A stretch of DNA of 64,000 bases, taken from assembly GCF_001642475.1 (NCBI RefSeq), contig NW_019173941.1:186001-250000 (forward strand), written 5' to 3'. Source of the stretch: Fonsecaea monophora (lineage: Eukaryota; Ascomycota; Eurotiomycetes; Chaetothyriales; Herpotrichiellaceae). Shown piece after piece: positions 40,101-50,328 of the stretch (position 1 is its first letter; each line of letters starts with the position of its first letter). The notes beneath the pieces were generated by a model that was given only the letters and a program-made list of their open reading frames with translations, ran no database searches and was not told where the DNA came from. A program made the translations under genes and the position numbers.

Positions 40101-41028
40101 GAGGAACCACTGTCGTAACCTCAGATGGTTTTTGCTCTTCTACAATCTTCGCATCTGTCGTGAGGTTTTCGTTGCCAGCGGTACTGGCAATTGGCTCGAT
40201 CTCCTTCCGTTCGGGGCTGGCTCTCGGGCTCTTACTTGGCTTGCCAAAGACATCTCTAAACCTCCTTCCCGGTGATTTGCCTCGGAGTCTGCCTAGACTG
40301 TCACGAGGAGAGTCTGGTTTCAGGGTATCCGCTCGGTCAATCAATCCAGTGGAAGAGGAAACGAGTGAGGTAGACTCAGGTAAAGGTGTAGTCTTGGGTG
40401 AAGGGGAGTTGTCATCTCCATCAGGCTCAATGAGGGTAGGGATGCTGCTCATCGACAAATCTTTCGTAGGACTCTGTATCAATTCACCGTCGCTGCGGGT
40501 AGTCGTTGTAGATATCAAAGGTGACGACATGGACGCGAAGCCAGTGTGAGAGTCGCGGGTAACCAGAGGAGGCGTTTCGACCTCGGAATCATCTGTAAGG
40601 AGACTGCCATCGCCATCGCCACCTTGACTGCTCCCCCTCCGGCTCAACTGTGCTGGAACAGATTTTACACTCAACCCAGTACCCGTTCTTCCTCTTGCCA
40701 AATCTTCAACTGCAGCCTTGAGTTCCAGTTCGCGTTGTTTCCTCCTCTGTCGCTTGCTGTGGCCAGGCAGCAATTTACGGACTCCACTACCGCCAGATTT
40801 GCTGCTCCCATCCTGACTGATAGAGCGAGCGCTTTGTCTCGTGGGCGATTTGTCGAGGGTAACAGAATCAAGGGAGTCGGTACGCAAATCTTTTATGGTC
40901 TCGTCGCCGAGCAGTTCAGACGAACGGCGCCTGTTGGAGAGAACTTTCTTTAGACCCTTCAGCTGGGGAGAGGGTTCGGGCATCGTAGGGGCGACATGGG
41001 GAGAGGATTGGGCAGACACTGCGGCCAT
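37198..41028 (-). CDS. GRAM/VASt membrane-contact sterol-transfer protein (Lam/Ltc family)
   Basis: Single exon, 1276 aa. ER-anchored lipid-transfer protein of membrane contact sites (yeast Lam1-4 group, Ysp2 type) that moves sterol between ER and plasma membrane. Residues 1-650 are Ser/Thr/Pro-rich and probably disordered, with many SP/TP sites. The GRAM (PH-like) domain spans about 655-760 (NFHQQFRSVPEDDYLIEDYS, then GRIYISEGHICFFSNILGW). The VASt domain covers about 895-1045 (PLGKIYSLLYGPESGFFV). A basic Lys-rich stretch lies at about 1070-1095, a single membrane anchor VIVAILFIMVIMLWLRGLGG at about 1130-1150, and a C-terminal coiled coil (EDAIRVTKERLEILEKAMAK). No upstream coding exon is needed. 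It is divergent from the Atg38-like gene, 1.06 kb away. Confidence 0.92.
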   Translation of the reverse strand: MAAVSAQSSPHVAPTMPEPSPQLKGLKKVLSNRRRSSELLGDETIKDLRTDSLDSVTLDKSPTRQSARSISQDGSSKSGGSGVRKLLPGHSKRQRRKQRELELKAAVEDLARGRTGTGLSVKSVPAQLSRRGSSQGGDGDGSLLTDDSEVETPPLVTRDSHTGFASMSSPLISTTTTRSDGELIQSPTKDLSMSSIPTLIEPDGDDNSPSPKTTPLPESTSLVSSSTGLIDRADTLKPDSPRDSLGRLRGKSPGRRFRDVFGKPSKSPRASPERKEIEPIASTAGNENLTTDAKIVEEQKPSEVTTVVPPIPNIPHTNSMPNLESTLRPLTPPDALIGTPLTTVTPPTPTDHRFDASTAPPSTDKPEPKITPGASNIVVSPSGNMISHRRIRSASSITHQPSKLSTSVTAPVLSISEEKRTPSGGIFSSWVSAAQNAASTITNLTAQGRSRAGTNASDATTKQKPAEEPIKEEEEEEAPEPEAPRKQLAVETLGSGDLNFEDLGLNAEDKNLSSVKPDMMDLKRDATAEKEEVAAKVEDALAKRAVSAAYEKLSNMGTPVAEIPDPLGSSMRHAQAIVAATGGEKTPPNGSVFEAELGSIKRTGSVRSRIGKRRSRGSSTATGQSAIGAMIGASTATLANPAKGPRLSGFTMAPKQRNRNFHQQFRSVPEDDYLIEDYSCALQKEILLAGRIYISEGHICFFSNILGWVTTVVISFEEVVSIERENTAVVFPNAIAIQTLHARHTFRSLIYREQTYDLLIGIWRVSHPASFQKSMNGKQLAAEEASAATVVENGASAQPSDGSSTEESGSEGDDDSAPSLLESSASNAGSELVDGKTVSRKPSGMNASAVAQTASILAGTAATVPQPLAAQAGLPETANDFPGPASHSPTECSDSATHYDKIMKDEVIPAPLGKIYSLLYGPESGFFVRKFLADECKCTEIAFEDDKKGLNSDIKSRQYSYIKPLGGSIGPKQTKCITTENLDFFDLEKSVSITCTTQTPDVPSGSAFSTKTRYCLSWAPGNATRFQMNCTVEWTAKSWLKGPIEKGANEGQQQYGDSLVKVLKGAVSGRPRGTTNASKASKLPKKKRRGEKKTKEENIEEEKKQAVHWGVFEPLHPLSPVIDTLRSFVKMEVIVAILFIMVIMLWLRGLGGTNQLGPSRSHTERLAAYDSLWLREENEFWDWLESRASIDTISLREKSATSFGRSNRDEARDPAKQRSMQKRKPKRSKSSAGPDVEARIKEEKFSQREMEDAIRVTKERLEILEKAMAKNKHQHQ

Positions 41029-42089
41029 TCAAGGCAAGTCCAGGGCTGAGTTGAATGCGATTGTCAGGCTGCGACGTGTGGCCAATGTTTAAGAGCAATG
41101 GAAGACTAATCCGCGTGATGTCACACGGACAATGGTAGCGAACGGCATGTGGATCCTGTCACAAAAGGAGGGGAAATACCCAGCTGTTATAATATAAAAG
41201 ATGGCTAAGAAATATCTTGAGAGACGGAGGAAGAGGTGCAGGCGACCATAAAGGAGAGGTAGAGGAGGTGTGAGTCGGGGTGGAAGCGGTCACCGTTAGT
41301 CGTTTAGTCGCGAATCGAGATGGATGGAGTTTTGGTTGTTGTGAGTTCAGGCTGCCACCTGAGGGCTTCGGTACGGGGGCGGGCCAGGGTGATTAGCTGG
41401 CCTCGGAGTGGTGGTTGACGAGCTTGGGGGGTTATTCGAGCCCCGTAGGTTATGTTCGAATGGCTTGCGTAAATCGGAAAGGCACCCACGAATGCGGCAG
41501 GCGATGGGCAAACAGTAATTAGCCAGGCGTGCCAGGCTGCCAGGCTGCAAGGGTGCAGGCATACGAGTACGACGTATAGGCACCAAGTATTTACTCCGCG
41601 TATTTGTGCGGCATTCTTACGCGTTCCACTCGAGGACGCCGAGGTGCATCAGCTCAGGCTAGCTAGCGTCACCCAAGTGACCTCAGCACCTAAGCTGCCC
41701 GCAGCGCTCCTGGGTGGCTCGGGGACATGAATGTGCCGCACCCAGCAATCCAAGGCCGCAACAAGCACCTGCTTTCGGATGGTGCCACCAGTGCGGCCGC
41801 GCTTCGGCTCCCGTGTTAGGGGCTAGTGGTCTCAAAGCTGGAGGATGGGTGCACCCAGGAGGTTAGGCGCAGATGGGGGGAGCCTCAAGTCCCCACCAAG
41901 ATCTCCTCCCAGCCCGCGTCACTGCAGCCTTGTGACTTTTGATTTGCGCCATAAGTTGTTTCCCACCTGCGAAAGACCCTCGAGTCAAGAGAATGCCGCT
42001 TGCGCCTCACCGTCCTATAGTTTGTCGATGCACTGCAGATAGCAGCCCGACAACCTTTGCACACTTGTCGGCTATTGAACTAAGAATAG
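41029..42089. promoter_or_regulatory. Divergent intergenic region GRAM-VASt / Atg38-like
   Basis: About 1.06 kb between start codons. No gene is seen. Confidence 0.4.
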
Positions 42090-43852
42090 ATGGAGACTGC
42101 ACCACTGACTCTCGTAAGCACCATGTCGGAGATTGAGGATTCCAACGACGCACATACTAATCTTCTCCTACCCAGGCTCACACCCATGCCCGAAATGCTG
42201 CGCTCGAGTCGCGCCGTCACAATCCTGTTGCCGCCAGCGAGGAACATGATCTGGCCGCGGCCGAGTTCGCAGCTGCGGCCCAAGAGACTTCCGACTCTGA
42301 AGCGCTGCGCGTGTTGAATCTCTTGGAACAACATCACAAGAAGCTGGGTCAACTGCTGAGGGCGGCTCACGAGAGACCGCCAGTAAAAGAGGTGCCCAAC
42401 CAGCCATCAGCTGGCGATGGCGAAAATGCGCAGTCCGTGCCAGAGCGACAGAAGCAAGAATCCGATGGACCTGCTTCGCCCGGTGCCACGGTCCAACCCC
42501 CCAGGCTCCCCAGAGCCTTGAGGTCAAGCACTCGCGAATTGTCTTCCTCGATTGCAAGCAACCTGGCGTCTGCGAGAGGGATACCCAACAGCCGACAAAA
42601 GCGTCCTACTCCAATCTCGCCGCTTGTCTCGAATCAACATGCCGATGGACATAATGCTCAAGATGAACGCAGGAACAAGCCCGGACCCAGACCAAATACA
42701 GATTCCCCAGACGCTCTCTTGTCCATGTCCCGCCAAACAGATTCACGTCCATCATGGGCACCTCCGGTGGCAGCCTCTCCGACAAAGGCAGATGCCGCAG
42801 AACAGCCAGAGGCCCAGAGCTCGGATGCCCCGTTTCAGCAATTCTACACAACTTTTGAGAGTCTTATGTCAAAACTCAGTGCGCCGCTGGCATTTGCAGG
42901 CTTGCCTCTAACAACCACTACACCATCCAAGTCACCATCTACTCCCTCTCAAATACCCCCCAAAATCCCGAAAACTGTGTCCCGCCCATCACCTGCAGCA
43001 CCGTCCGTCGACTACTCCCAGCTCATTTCACGTGCTGCCCTACGCGCTGTTTCTGGCACCGGCAATAGCACGTCGAACCCATCCGAGTCATTCTACGTTG
43101 TCCCCACCACCGGTGGCACAATCTCGTACGCTGAAATCATGTCCCGGGCCGAGCGTGAAGAGGCCCGTGCTGGTCTTCGTGGACATGGCCACCACCGCCA
43201 GCCTTCTGCACTCTCAAATATCTCCGAAGACGATTTCGTCGACGCACAAAGTACGATACTTCCGGCTCCGGCCAACGGGCCACCCAGCCGCTTTACCAGA
43301 GCCCGTGGGGTTACTGATGAGATCAAAGTGAACGGCAAGACGATGGAAGAACTCGCGTTGGAGAATCAAGCACTCAAGCACCTCTCCGACACGCTTTCCA
43401 AGAGACTACACGTTTTTGAGATGTCCGCCCAAACTTCTTCTGCGGCGCTAGCGCAGAGCATTCGCTCCCTACACAACCGCTCGCCTATGCTTTCTCCCGA
43501 AAACTCACGGGGCAAGACCATCAGCGGGAAGATGGGGCTAGACAGCGGCGCGATGGCTGGTATCGGCAATAGTGGCGGAGCGGGCAACCGTGACACGACC
43601 CAACGCCGAATAGCAGAATTGGAAGAGATTCTCCGCAAGAGTGATGCGCGGGCAAGAAAGCGGGAAGAGGAGAATGTCAAGTTGAAAGAGACCATCACCA
43701 AGTACAGAGAGAAATGGGATAGTCTCAAGGCGGGAGCCAAAGCGAGAAGGGCGCGTGAAAGAGCTGGCCGACCTAGCAACGGCGACAAGGCAGGTACTGG
43801 CGAGGAGACCACCACCGAAGGAGGCGAAGACGAGTCTGCCGCAGGAGGCTGA
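42090..43852 (+). CDS. atg38: MIT-domain coiled-coil protein, NRBF2/Atg38-like
   Basis: Two exons, 42090-42113 (only eight codons) and 42176-43852, encoding 566 aa. Intron of 62 nt with branch TACTAAT and acceptor CCCAG. The spliced N-terminus (METAPLTL-AHTHARNAALESRR, then FAAAAQETSDSEALRVLNLL) forms a three-helix MIT-like domain of about 70 residues. This resembles human NRBF2 and yeast Atg38, which support the autophagy phosphatidylinositol 3-kinase complex I. A long Ser/Pro linker follows (about 75-385), then coiled-coil heptads at about 390-430 (KTMEELALENQALKHLSDTL) and about 480-535 (RRIAELEEILRKSDARARKR), and a Gly/Glu-rich end. A C-terminal coiled coil also fits Atg38, which dimerises that way. 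The family call rests on domain order, so function is an inference. Confidence 0.65.
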
Positions 43853-44515
43853 TATTGTCTGGCGACAACCAGAAAGACAACGGCAGCCGCATGTCCGCGT
43901 AGTCGTGGACAAGATCGCGGACCTGAACCATGCAGAAAGAACATGGTGACGCGGACACAATACGTGGGATGAACGTGGGCAACATATGTCGTGCTTTGCC
44001 GTCCCGCCTGGCTGTCCGATGACTACCGATGTAGACAATTTTTTATGTAAGGGGATCCGATACCCGCCCTCCCCCGGCACCCCCTGATGTGATATATGCT
44101 ATATATACGATATAACGAAACCCCCGGACTTAGTCCTAACTAGTGAGGCCTAACGAGTAAGAAGGGATTTACAATTGAAAAAGAGAACAAAGAAATGCCG
44201 AAAGTTTAAGGGAAACTTGATATTAATGTCCGGGAAGCTTTTTTTATCTGCGTGTCTTTTTCCGAGTCGTGCCTGACGGATAGATAGATATCTTGAGATC
44301 GATATCTACAGAGTATATAACTCTCCATATATAAATCATCAGACTTGCAGTAGCGCGGTGACCAGGTAGATAGATCTGCTGTGTATGTCCTTGAAAGGGT
44401 AGAATCTCATATTGACTCCGACATGCTCCGTACACGGCTTGGGGGGAGAATATTATATACTAGCATTACTCTACTATGACACGCCTTCAGCCTCCCTATC
44501 ATGAATAGCTGGTCT
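43853..44515. other. Convergent 3' region Atg38-like / NIPA transporter
   Basis: About 0.66 kb, AT-rich (for example TATATGCTATATATACGATATA near 44093-44115), holding two 3' ends. No gene is seen. Confidence 0.5.
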
Positions 44516-46807
44516 TTATCTGTCTGCTGCACTGTCCCTGGTGTCATCGTCACCGCCATCACCAGCTGGTTCGGTTCGAAACATTCGGCCATCCTTTCCT
44601 TGGTCATGGCTTTCCTTCCGCTTCCGACCGGAAGTGCGACGACTCATCATCCCACTCAAGGTCTCGCTCAACGCCCGTAATCTGGTCTTCCTCTTGCCAA
44701 TATCACTCTCTCCGTCGACGGCCAGATCAGGCTCGACTCCATCACCTCCATCAGGCCCTACCGGTCTGGCCTCATGCGTCTGGGCGCGGCTGAGATCTTG
44801 AGCGCTGTCGGCACTACGATTCTGCCAGTGCATGTTCAACGCTGCTAATGGGTCGAATCCGTCAGTGTCCTCGGTCACAGCAACGGTTCGTCGTCGATCG
44901 TCGATGGAGTGTCGCCCAGAACGGGATCGGCGAAGTGCAGCCCGCACGGAGTGGGGTGCTCCCTCGCCTTTCAGCAACGAATCTGCCACCAAGGCGCTGA
45001 GCGAGTTCGAGAGGGGTGGCAAGAGCGGGCCTGGGACGGGAATAAGGCGCGAGATACTTCCCCTGGAGCCACGGGCGAGGAAGCTGGGAACAGGAGAGTT
45101 GTCATCTAGGGTAGGTCTTACAGAGCGGTCTGGGCTGGGAGGTCGAGGAGAATCCGACGGTTTTGAAGGTGTTTCCGCCTCAGCAGGGGACGAGCTGGAT
45201 CGTTGAAATGGTCTTGATGTGGCCGGGGTGTAAAAGGGTGTTGATTCCTCGTAGGCTCCACTAATTCGAGGTGTCAGAGGCGGCTGTGAAGCGTCGATTT
45301 GCTCAGTGGAGGAAAGCCAGGGGTTAGAAATGAAGTCTTCCGCCGGCTCTGCAGGGGTCACTGAGATTGAGGGTAGTATTGAAGATGCATCTGAGAATCG
45401 TCGCGGCGTTTGCGGCATTGTAGTTGCAGATTGAGCCTGCTCTGAACTGGAAACCACTGGATATCCGTCCGTCTGTGCACGCAGTGGCTGTGGTGCATCG
45501 CGTGTCAATGGTGTCCGCTCATCGATGTCCCCTCCTTCCTCGTCAAGAAGCTGGATCGTCTCCTCCTCGTCTCTAGATGTTTCTTCAGTTTCACCTATCT
45601 CATGCCGCTGGCTCGTGATGAGGTATACGCCAAAGAAGGTCAAGAGACATCCAATGACAAATTTGATTGCCTGCTCCGATGTCGTATGTTCAAAATCTCG
45701 GTACAGCACCGCGGAGCCGATGATGACAGAAAGAGTGAAAAGAACAAATTGAGTCGGTATAACCTGCGTCGAATCGTAGTGCTGTAAGGCTCGATTGAGA
45801 TAGCGAATCTGCAGAAGCGCCGAGCCAACGAGAACAAACACGAGGAAGTAGAAAATGGCATAGGTAAACGCTTTGTAAAGGGACACAGACAAAAGTGACG
45901 AAACGCCTTTGGTGGATAGGACGGTATAGCCTCCACACAGCGCCACCAGACCAAGGTCGACAAGTATGGTCTTGCGGCCATGTCGTGGCTCTGCGTACAT
46001 CAGAGCCCCGATAAGCAACAGCGTGATGATCACGTAGAGGAGGAATTCCCATCTCTTTATGGTCTTCCACAGTTCACCGGGCCCAAATTTGGCCTCACTG
46101 GTTTGGGCAGACAACACAACGGTGACAGCGCCGGCAATAGCAACCAATACTCCGTACAAATCACGTCGTCGGAACCGTTCCTTGAGCATGAGCGGGGCAA
46201 TCAGACAATTCGAAATCAAGGCGACAACCCCTAGCGGACTGACAATGGACGCGGGAGCAAAGCCATAGGCAAGAAAGTTGCCCGCCTCGCCTATGATCAT
46301 CATCACCAGACCAAGCCACCAGTATGGCGACTTGAGGTAGGATGCTCTCTCAGCATCGTTGGCCGAGTCTTTCTCGCGGCGATGGTCGTGTCGGGTAGGT
46401 TCCAGAGAAGGTTGTAATGTCTCCTCGGAGGAACGTTGCGCTGATCCATCCGTTGCTTCATCTATACTCCTTTTGCGACCGGATATTTCGAGATTTCTTC
46501 TCCTCCGCTCCTCTGCGATTTCTTCCTGTTCATTGGCAAAGCCCGGTCCACGCCCAGAAGCAGCGTGGCCATTCGCAAACGATTTCCTGGATTCGGAGTA
46601 CTCGCGGTCTATCAGGATGTGTGCGTATCTCTGGGTGTTCAGAGCAAAGGAGATGAGGAGATTCCCGACAACCGCCGCAACAATGCCGATGAAAGACGAC
46701 CACTTTTCGTACCCGGCGCCGGGCTGTGCGCCGTCCTCAGAGGCAAAGAGGCTCAGTGAGGCTGTCGGGTGGGCATTGACCGTGAAAGTTGCAGCGGGTA
46801 TGTGCAT
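44516..46807 (-). CDS. NIPA-family magnesium transporter
   Basis: Single exon, 763 aa, ATG at 46807. Multi-pass membrane transporter of the NIPA (DUF803, drug/metabolite transporter fold) family. Animal members import magnesium, and the fungal substrate is inferred. Membrane segments include SSFIGIVAAVVGNLLISFAL near residue 35, WWLGLVMMIIGEAGNFLAYG and SIVSPLGVVALISNCLIAPL near 165-210, LYGVLVAIAGAVTVVLSA and several more up to FVIGCLLTFFGVYLITSQ at about 420. The GEAGNFLAYGFAP and SPLGVVALISN signatures are typical. The roughly 340-residue C-terminal tail is Ser/Pro/Arg-rich and cytosolic. A hydrophilic insert of about 100 residues separates helices 1 and 2, a fungal feature. Confidence 0.9.
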   Translation of the reverse strand: MHIPAATFTVNAHPTASLSLFASEDGAQPGAGYEKWSSFIGIVAAVVGNLLISFALNTQRYAHILIDREYSESRKSFANGHAASGRGPGFANEQEEIAEERRRRNLEISGRKRSIDEATDGSAQRSSEETLQPSLEPTRHDHRREKDSANDAERASYLKSPYWWLGLVMMIIGEAGNFLAYGFAPASIVSPLGVVALISNCLIAPLMLKERFRRRDLYGVLVAIAGAVTVVLSAQTSEAKFGPGELWKTIKRWEFLLYVIITLLLIGALMYAEPRHGRKTILVDLGLVALCGGYTVLSTKGVSSLLSVSLYKAFTYAIFYFLVFVLVGSALLQIRYLNRALQHYDSTQVIPTQFVLFTLSVIIGSAVLYRDFEHTTSEQAIKFVIGCLLTFFGVYLITSQRHEIGETEETSRDEEETIQLLDEEGGDIDERTPLTRDAPQPLRAQTDGYPVVSSSEQAQSATTMPQTPRRFSDASSILPSISVTPAEPAEDFISNPWLSSTEQIDASQPPLTPRISGAYEESTPFYTPATSRPFQRSSSSPAEAETPSKPSDSPRPPSPDRSVRPTLDDNSPVPSFLARGSRGSISRLIPVPGPLLPPLSNSLSALVADSLLKGEGAPHSVRAALRRSRSGRHSIDDRRRTVAVTEDTDGFDPLAALNMHWQNRSADSAQDLSRAQTHEARPVGPDGGDGVEPDLAVDGESDIGKRKTRLRALSETLSGMMSRRTSGRKRKESHDQGKDGRMFRTEPAGDGGDDDTRDSAADR

Positions 46808-47742
46808 TGGGAAGGGCGGTATCGGTCGGTTCGATCAGAACGATTTATCTCAAGACGAGTCTGGGATCGGCCGGAAAAATAACGCAGATCCTGTCGGAGG
46901 TTGAGAGAGCCAACAGGCAATTTGGGTGTGAGGGCGCTTCATCTAAGGACATCAGCGTGTCCATGCGAATGATATAAGGTGTCTCGGTATGTGAAATGTC
47001 AGAGCCATCACGGGCTCAGTTGTTTGGAAAACAAGGAAGAGGAGAATCAGGCCAATTCCAGTAGTCGTGAGTTGGAGCGCTGCGGGAATGGTCGCATGCA
47101 AGTTGTACGTCGTCGTGCAGCAAGCATCCAGGGCTTGGCAGCGCAAGTAGCTCGGTACGGAGGAGTACGGCGAGGATAACGAAAAGAGTTTCGAATAAGG
47201 CCTGCCCCTGCCGCCATTTTAGCTCTGCTGCGCTTAACTTGACTACAGATTGGGAAAGCGACTAAGCTGCTGATTGGGCATTGGCATTTGTAGCCAATTA
47301 GTCCCATTGCTCACTCTAGGCCTTCAAAGCGGCGCTGCCAAGACTATACTTGCGGTCTAGATCCTAGTTAGAGACCAACCAAGGTGTTAGTGAACGTCCC
47401 CCTTATGCAGCACAACGCGGGTTACAGGGAACTCCACTGGGCATTGTCGACTGTGTTTGAACAGGGTTCGGAATTGAGGTGCAATTTTTTGAAGGAAGTC
47501 GAGCTTCAGCTTGAAACGTCGACATGTTCGCCTTGGTGGATATTACGGGACAATACCCTACCTGGGCTAACCGCGCGGGTACTGGAACGCCTCGATGGTG
47601 CCTTGGTGTCCTTTTGTATACTCCCTCATTGACCTGACTGCAATGCGAATTTCAGCTTCAAGGAGGATATGTTCAGCGTGTCTGCTGATCCAACTCAAAA
47701 AAGTAATATCTCTGATTTCAGGTGATGTTGCCGCTGCTCAAC
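46808..47742. promoter_or_regulatory. Divergent intergenic region NIPA transporter / secreted Hsp70-fold gene
   Basis: About 0.93 kb. No gene is seen. Confidence 0.4.
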
Positions 47743-49116
47743 ATGATGTCGTCCAGCCTTCCATCATCACTGCCGAACCAGGGATGGATCGTCTTTATCC
47801 TTATTGCTCTTATGACTTCCGTTCACGCCACGGTTGTCTGTGATGATTGCCGTCCGCTTAGTCTCCAGGAAGCCCCAGGTATGTGCTATGGAGGGCCGTG
47901 ACCTCAACCACCCCAATTCACAGAAGGAGACACTGAGGCGCTTTTTCTCAGGTGTTGGCTTGTCTCTAGCACCTAGTTATGGGTACGCAACGTCAGACAA
48001 AGGAAGTGCAAAGGAAAACGTTTCTGATTGGTTTCAGCTCTGCAAGCATTCAATTTGCCAATGGTACGATCTCCGACGTTGCTTTAATACATGGGTCCGA
48101 AGCATATATTCGAGCCATGAAGCTATGGGACCATCTTGATGTTGACCCCCCACTTCTGGACCTCGAGAAAGAGTAAGTACATGCATTCGTAGCTGGTCGA
48201 TGTGTCTGCGCCAAATGCTAAAGTACCAAGTTCTGAGACGAGCATATCCCCTCCTTTCCTACAGCGACTACGATCGTGGTATCAGGCGCGGCTACAGAAC
48301 GGCGCTGAAAACCCGCCTAAGGCCACCTACGAGGAACTCATCCCGATCGCGGAGATGATGAGTACACTTTTCTCCGAGGCGAATAAATCGGTGCCCCTGT
48401 CGAATAACTTGGTATTCCTGGCGATCCCAGACTTTGAAAATAGCACCAGTGATACTTTCACCCGGCCAATTCGCCAGCTTGTCCAATTAGCAGGACTTGA
48501 CTGCCTCAGGTTCCAAAGACAGAGTCAGCTCTCACTTTTACACATCTATGACCTGGACAACTGTTTTGGAATCTGGCTGGACTTGGTAACCGAGGTTCCG
48601 GATGAAGAGTGCGAAAAATACAAAGGCAGACACATACAGTCGGTACTCTCCGTCCATCTCGATCGATCCTCTCTGAATTTGCGGTCAATGATACGCGATG
48701 ACGGTATATTCCCTCAAACGCCGGGCTCTGTCAAAGTCCTCTGGGCGGATGAAGATGCCAAAGCGAATACCACAGATTGGGACTGGGTGGGACGTGCGTT
48801 TGAAGACTTCTTACACGACCACGATCTCATGTTTGATCTCCTGCTCCTCTCCGGCGTCCAGGTCACGGATAGCAATTTCCAACAAATCATCCGAGATAGG
48901 TTCAAAGACAACGAGAAAATCGTACCTCAGGACTACTTGCGAGGGTCGAAGGATCACTTGTTTGCTGCGACGAGGGGAGCTGCGGAGCTTGCTAGGGTCA
49001 GCTTGTGTACGGGTGACGATGCATGCATGCCTAACTCGTGGTGCCCGATCAGTGAGCATTGTAGGAAATGGGCATGGCATTCGGATGACGATGCTCCCAG
49101 GAAGACAGAACTCTAG
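47743..49116 (+). CDS. Secreted, strongly divergent Hsp70/actin-like ATPase-fold protein
   Basis: Four exons, 47743-47878, 47952-47982, 48038-48172 and 48231-49116, encoding 395 aa. Phase closes at every join. The N-terminus (MMSSSLPSSLPNQG, then WIVFILIALMTSVHA) is a signal peptide or anchor. Mature sequence starts ATVVCDDCRPLS. The joined exons read APGVGLSLAPSY-GSASIQFANGTISDVALI, which follows the beta-hairpin layout of the Hsp70/actin phosphate-1 loop (G-x-x-L-x-x-x-Y-x-x-x-x-x-x-x-N-G). The usual DLGTT is replaced by LSLAPS. No clear phosphate-2 DxGGGT motif is visible; around 205 there is DDGIFPQTPGSVKVLWADED. Cys residues are clustered at the end (CTGDDACMPNSWCPISEHC), suiting a secretory-pathway location. 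I recall similar fungal proteins only as uncharacterised actin-like ATPase-domain proteins. ATP binding is doubtful. Confidence 0.7.
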
Positions 49117-49353
49117 GGGAATCTTCGCATGGCATGTGAGCTGTAGCACGTACCTACGAGGAGTCTGTGAGAGAATGATGATACGCCGTCCAATGACGAT
49201 GCGTTCAGTAGTGATGTTGTCTGAAAACACTTTCCAAGGATATCATAATCCACCTTACTCCCTTCTCTTCCGTTCAAGGTTGTGTGGGGCAAGTTGCGAA
49301 CTCCATTGGCGCTGAGAAAACCTGCGAAGAATTCATGTGAGGTGGGAGCAGAC

Positions 49354-50328
49354 CTAGCACTGGCCGAACTGCTCACAGCGGCATTGTTTCAAAGGAATAC
49401 AGTGCACAGCTTCCTGCCCAAATATGACATGCCAGAGATACTCGAAGACCCGCCCGCTCGTATCGTCATCTAGTGGCGTATCAAGGAGCCACTGACGGTA
49501 ATGCTCGTAGTCTGCCTGGCTGCGTCTCAGAGCCTGCTTTTTCGATATGGCAAATTGCGAACAACAGGGTTGAGCGATAACCTTGGGTATGTCGGAATAG
49601 TTCCCCCCAAACATGTATGGCCACGCTTCCCTCATGGCGTGCTCTGCCGTGCGGCGCTCGTCTTGTCGGTCGACTTGTATTTCTGCTGGGCAGCCCGGGT
49701 CGGGGACGCAGCGCATGTTGGCATATCCATGCTCTTCGAGGTATGCAAGCCTCAGAGACCTGATAGAATTGATTTGGTTGTGATTTTTACTGTCCGTATG
49801 CCATGCTGCAGGCCAGCCTTGCAGGTGTGGATGAACGAAGACCATGTAGGATGGCAGAACGTCGTAGTGATCGATTATGAATGTGAGGTACGCCATAGCC
49901 TCTCTGCCTTTGTTGAGGGGTGGATGAAGCATTCCTCCATCTGGTTCATCCATGTGGTATATCGCCTGTTTCCAACTGAGCGGGTATCTTCGTCAGTACC
50001 CACACAGTCAGTCATAGAGGGGATCCCGCGTGACATACTCTTGCAGATTGTCAAAGACCCAGCTCACATCTTCTCCGTGAGTCTTTGCCAGAATCACCGC
50101 TTTGTCCTCTGCCTCGGGTCCCGAGTAGATCCATGCTTTGGAACCATTGGGCTTCTTGAGGCCGTTAACTCTGTTAGATTCAATACGAGGACTCGATTTG
50201 TCGGACTGGTAACCCAGTCGAAATCTGACGGTCCCGCCAGTCTTCAACTTCCAGAGCAGATCTAGAGTCAGGAGGACGAGGATCGCGACCACGGATGCCA
50301 GGCGATACTGGAGCTTCGACAACAACAT
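49354..50328 (-). CDS. DUF3431 family type II membrane protein
   Basis: Two exons, 50328-50039 and 49975-49354, encoding 303 aa. The 63-nt intron joins VFDNLQ-D-WKQAIYHMDEP, giving the family block. The N-terminus MLLSKLQYRLASVVAILVLL carries one membrane anchor (about 10-26) after a short basic tail, a Golgi-type topology. Family signatures are PLNKGREAMAYLTFIIDHYD and PSYMVFVHPHLQGWP near residues 115-150, with a CCSQFAISKKQALRRS segment at about 235. DUF3431 proteins are common in filamentous fungi and have no settled function. The conserved layout resembles small glycosyltransferase-like Golgi proteins, but that is an inference. It is divergent from the GH47 mannosidase gene across 1.8 kb. 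Confidence 0.85.

Noticed and set aside
39056..40549. Two long plus-strand frames opposite the GRAM/VASt gene
   Set aside because: They are antisense to Ser/Pro-rich disordered codons, which commonly leave open reverse frames.
46359..46904. 181-codon plus-strand frame opposite the NIPA transporter start
   Set aside because: Antisense shadow of membrane-helix codons.
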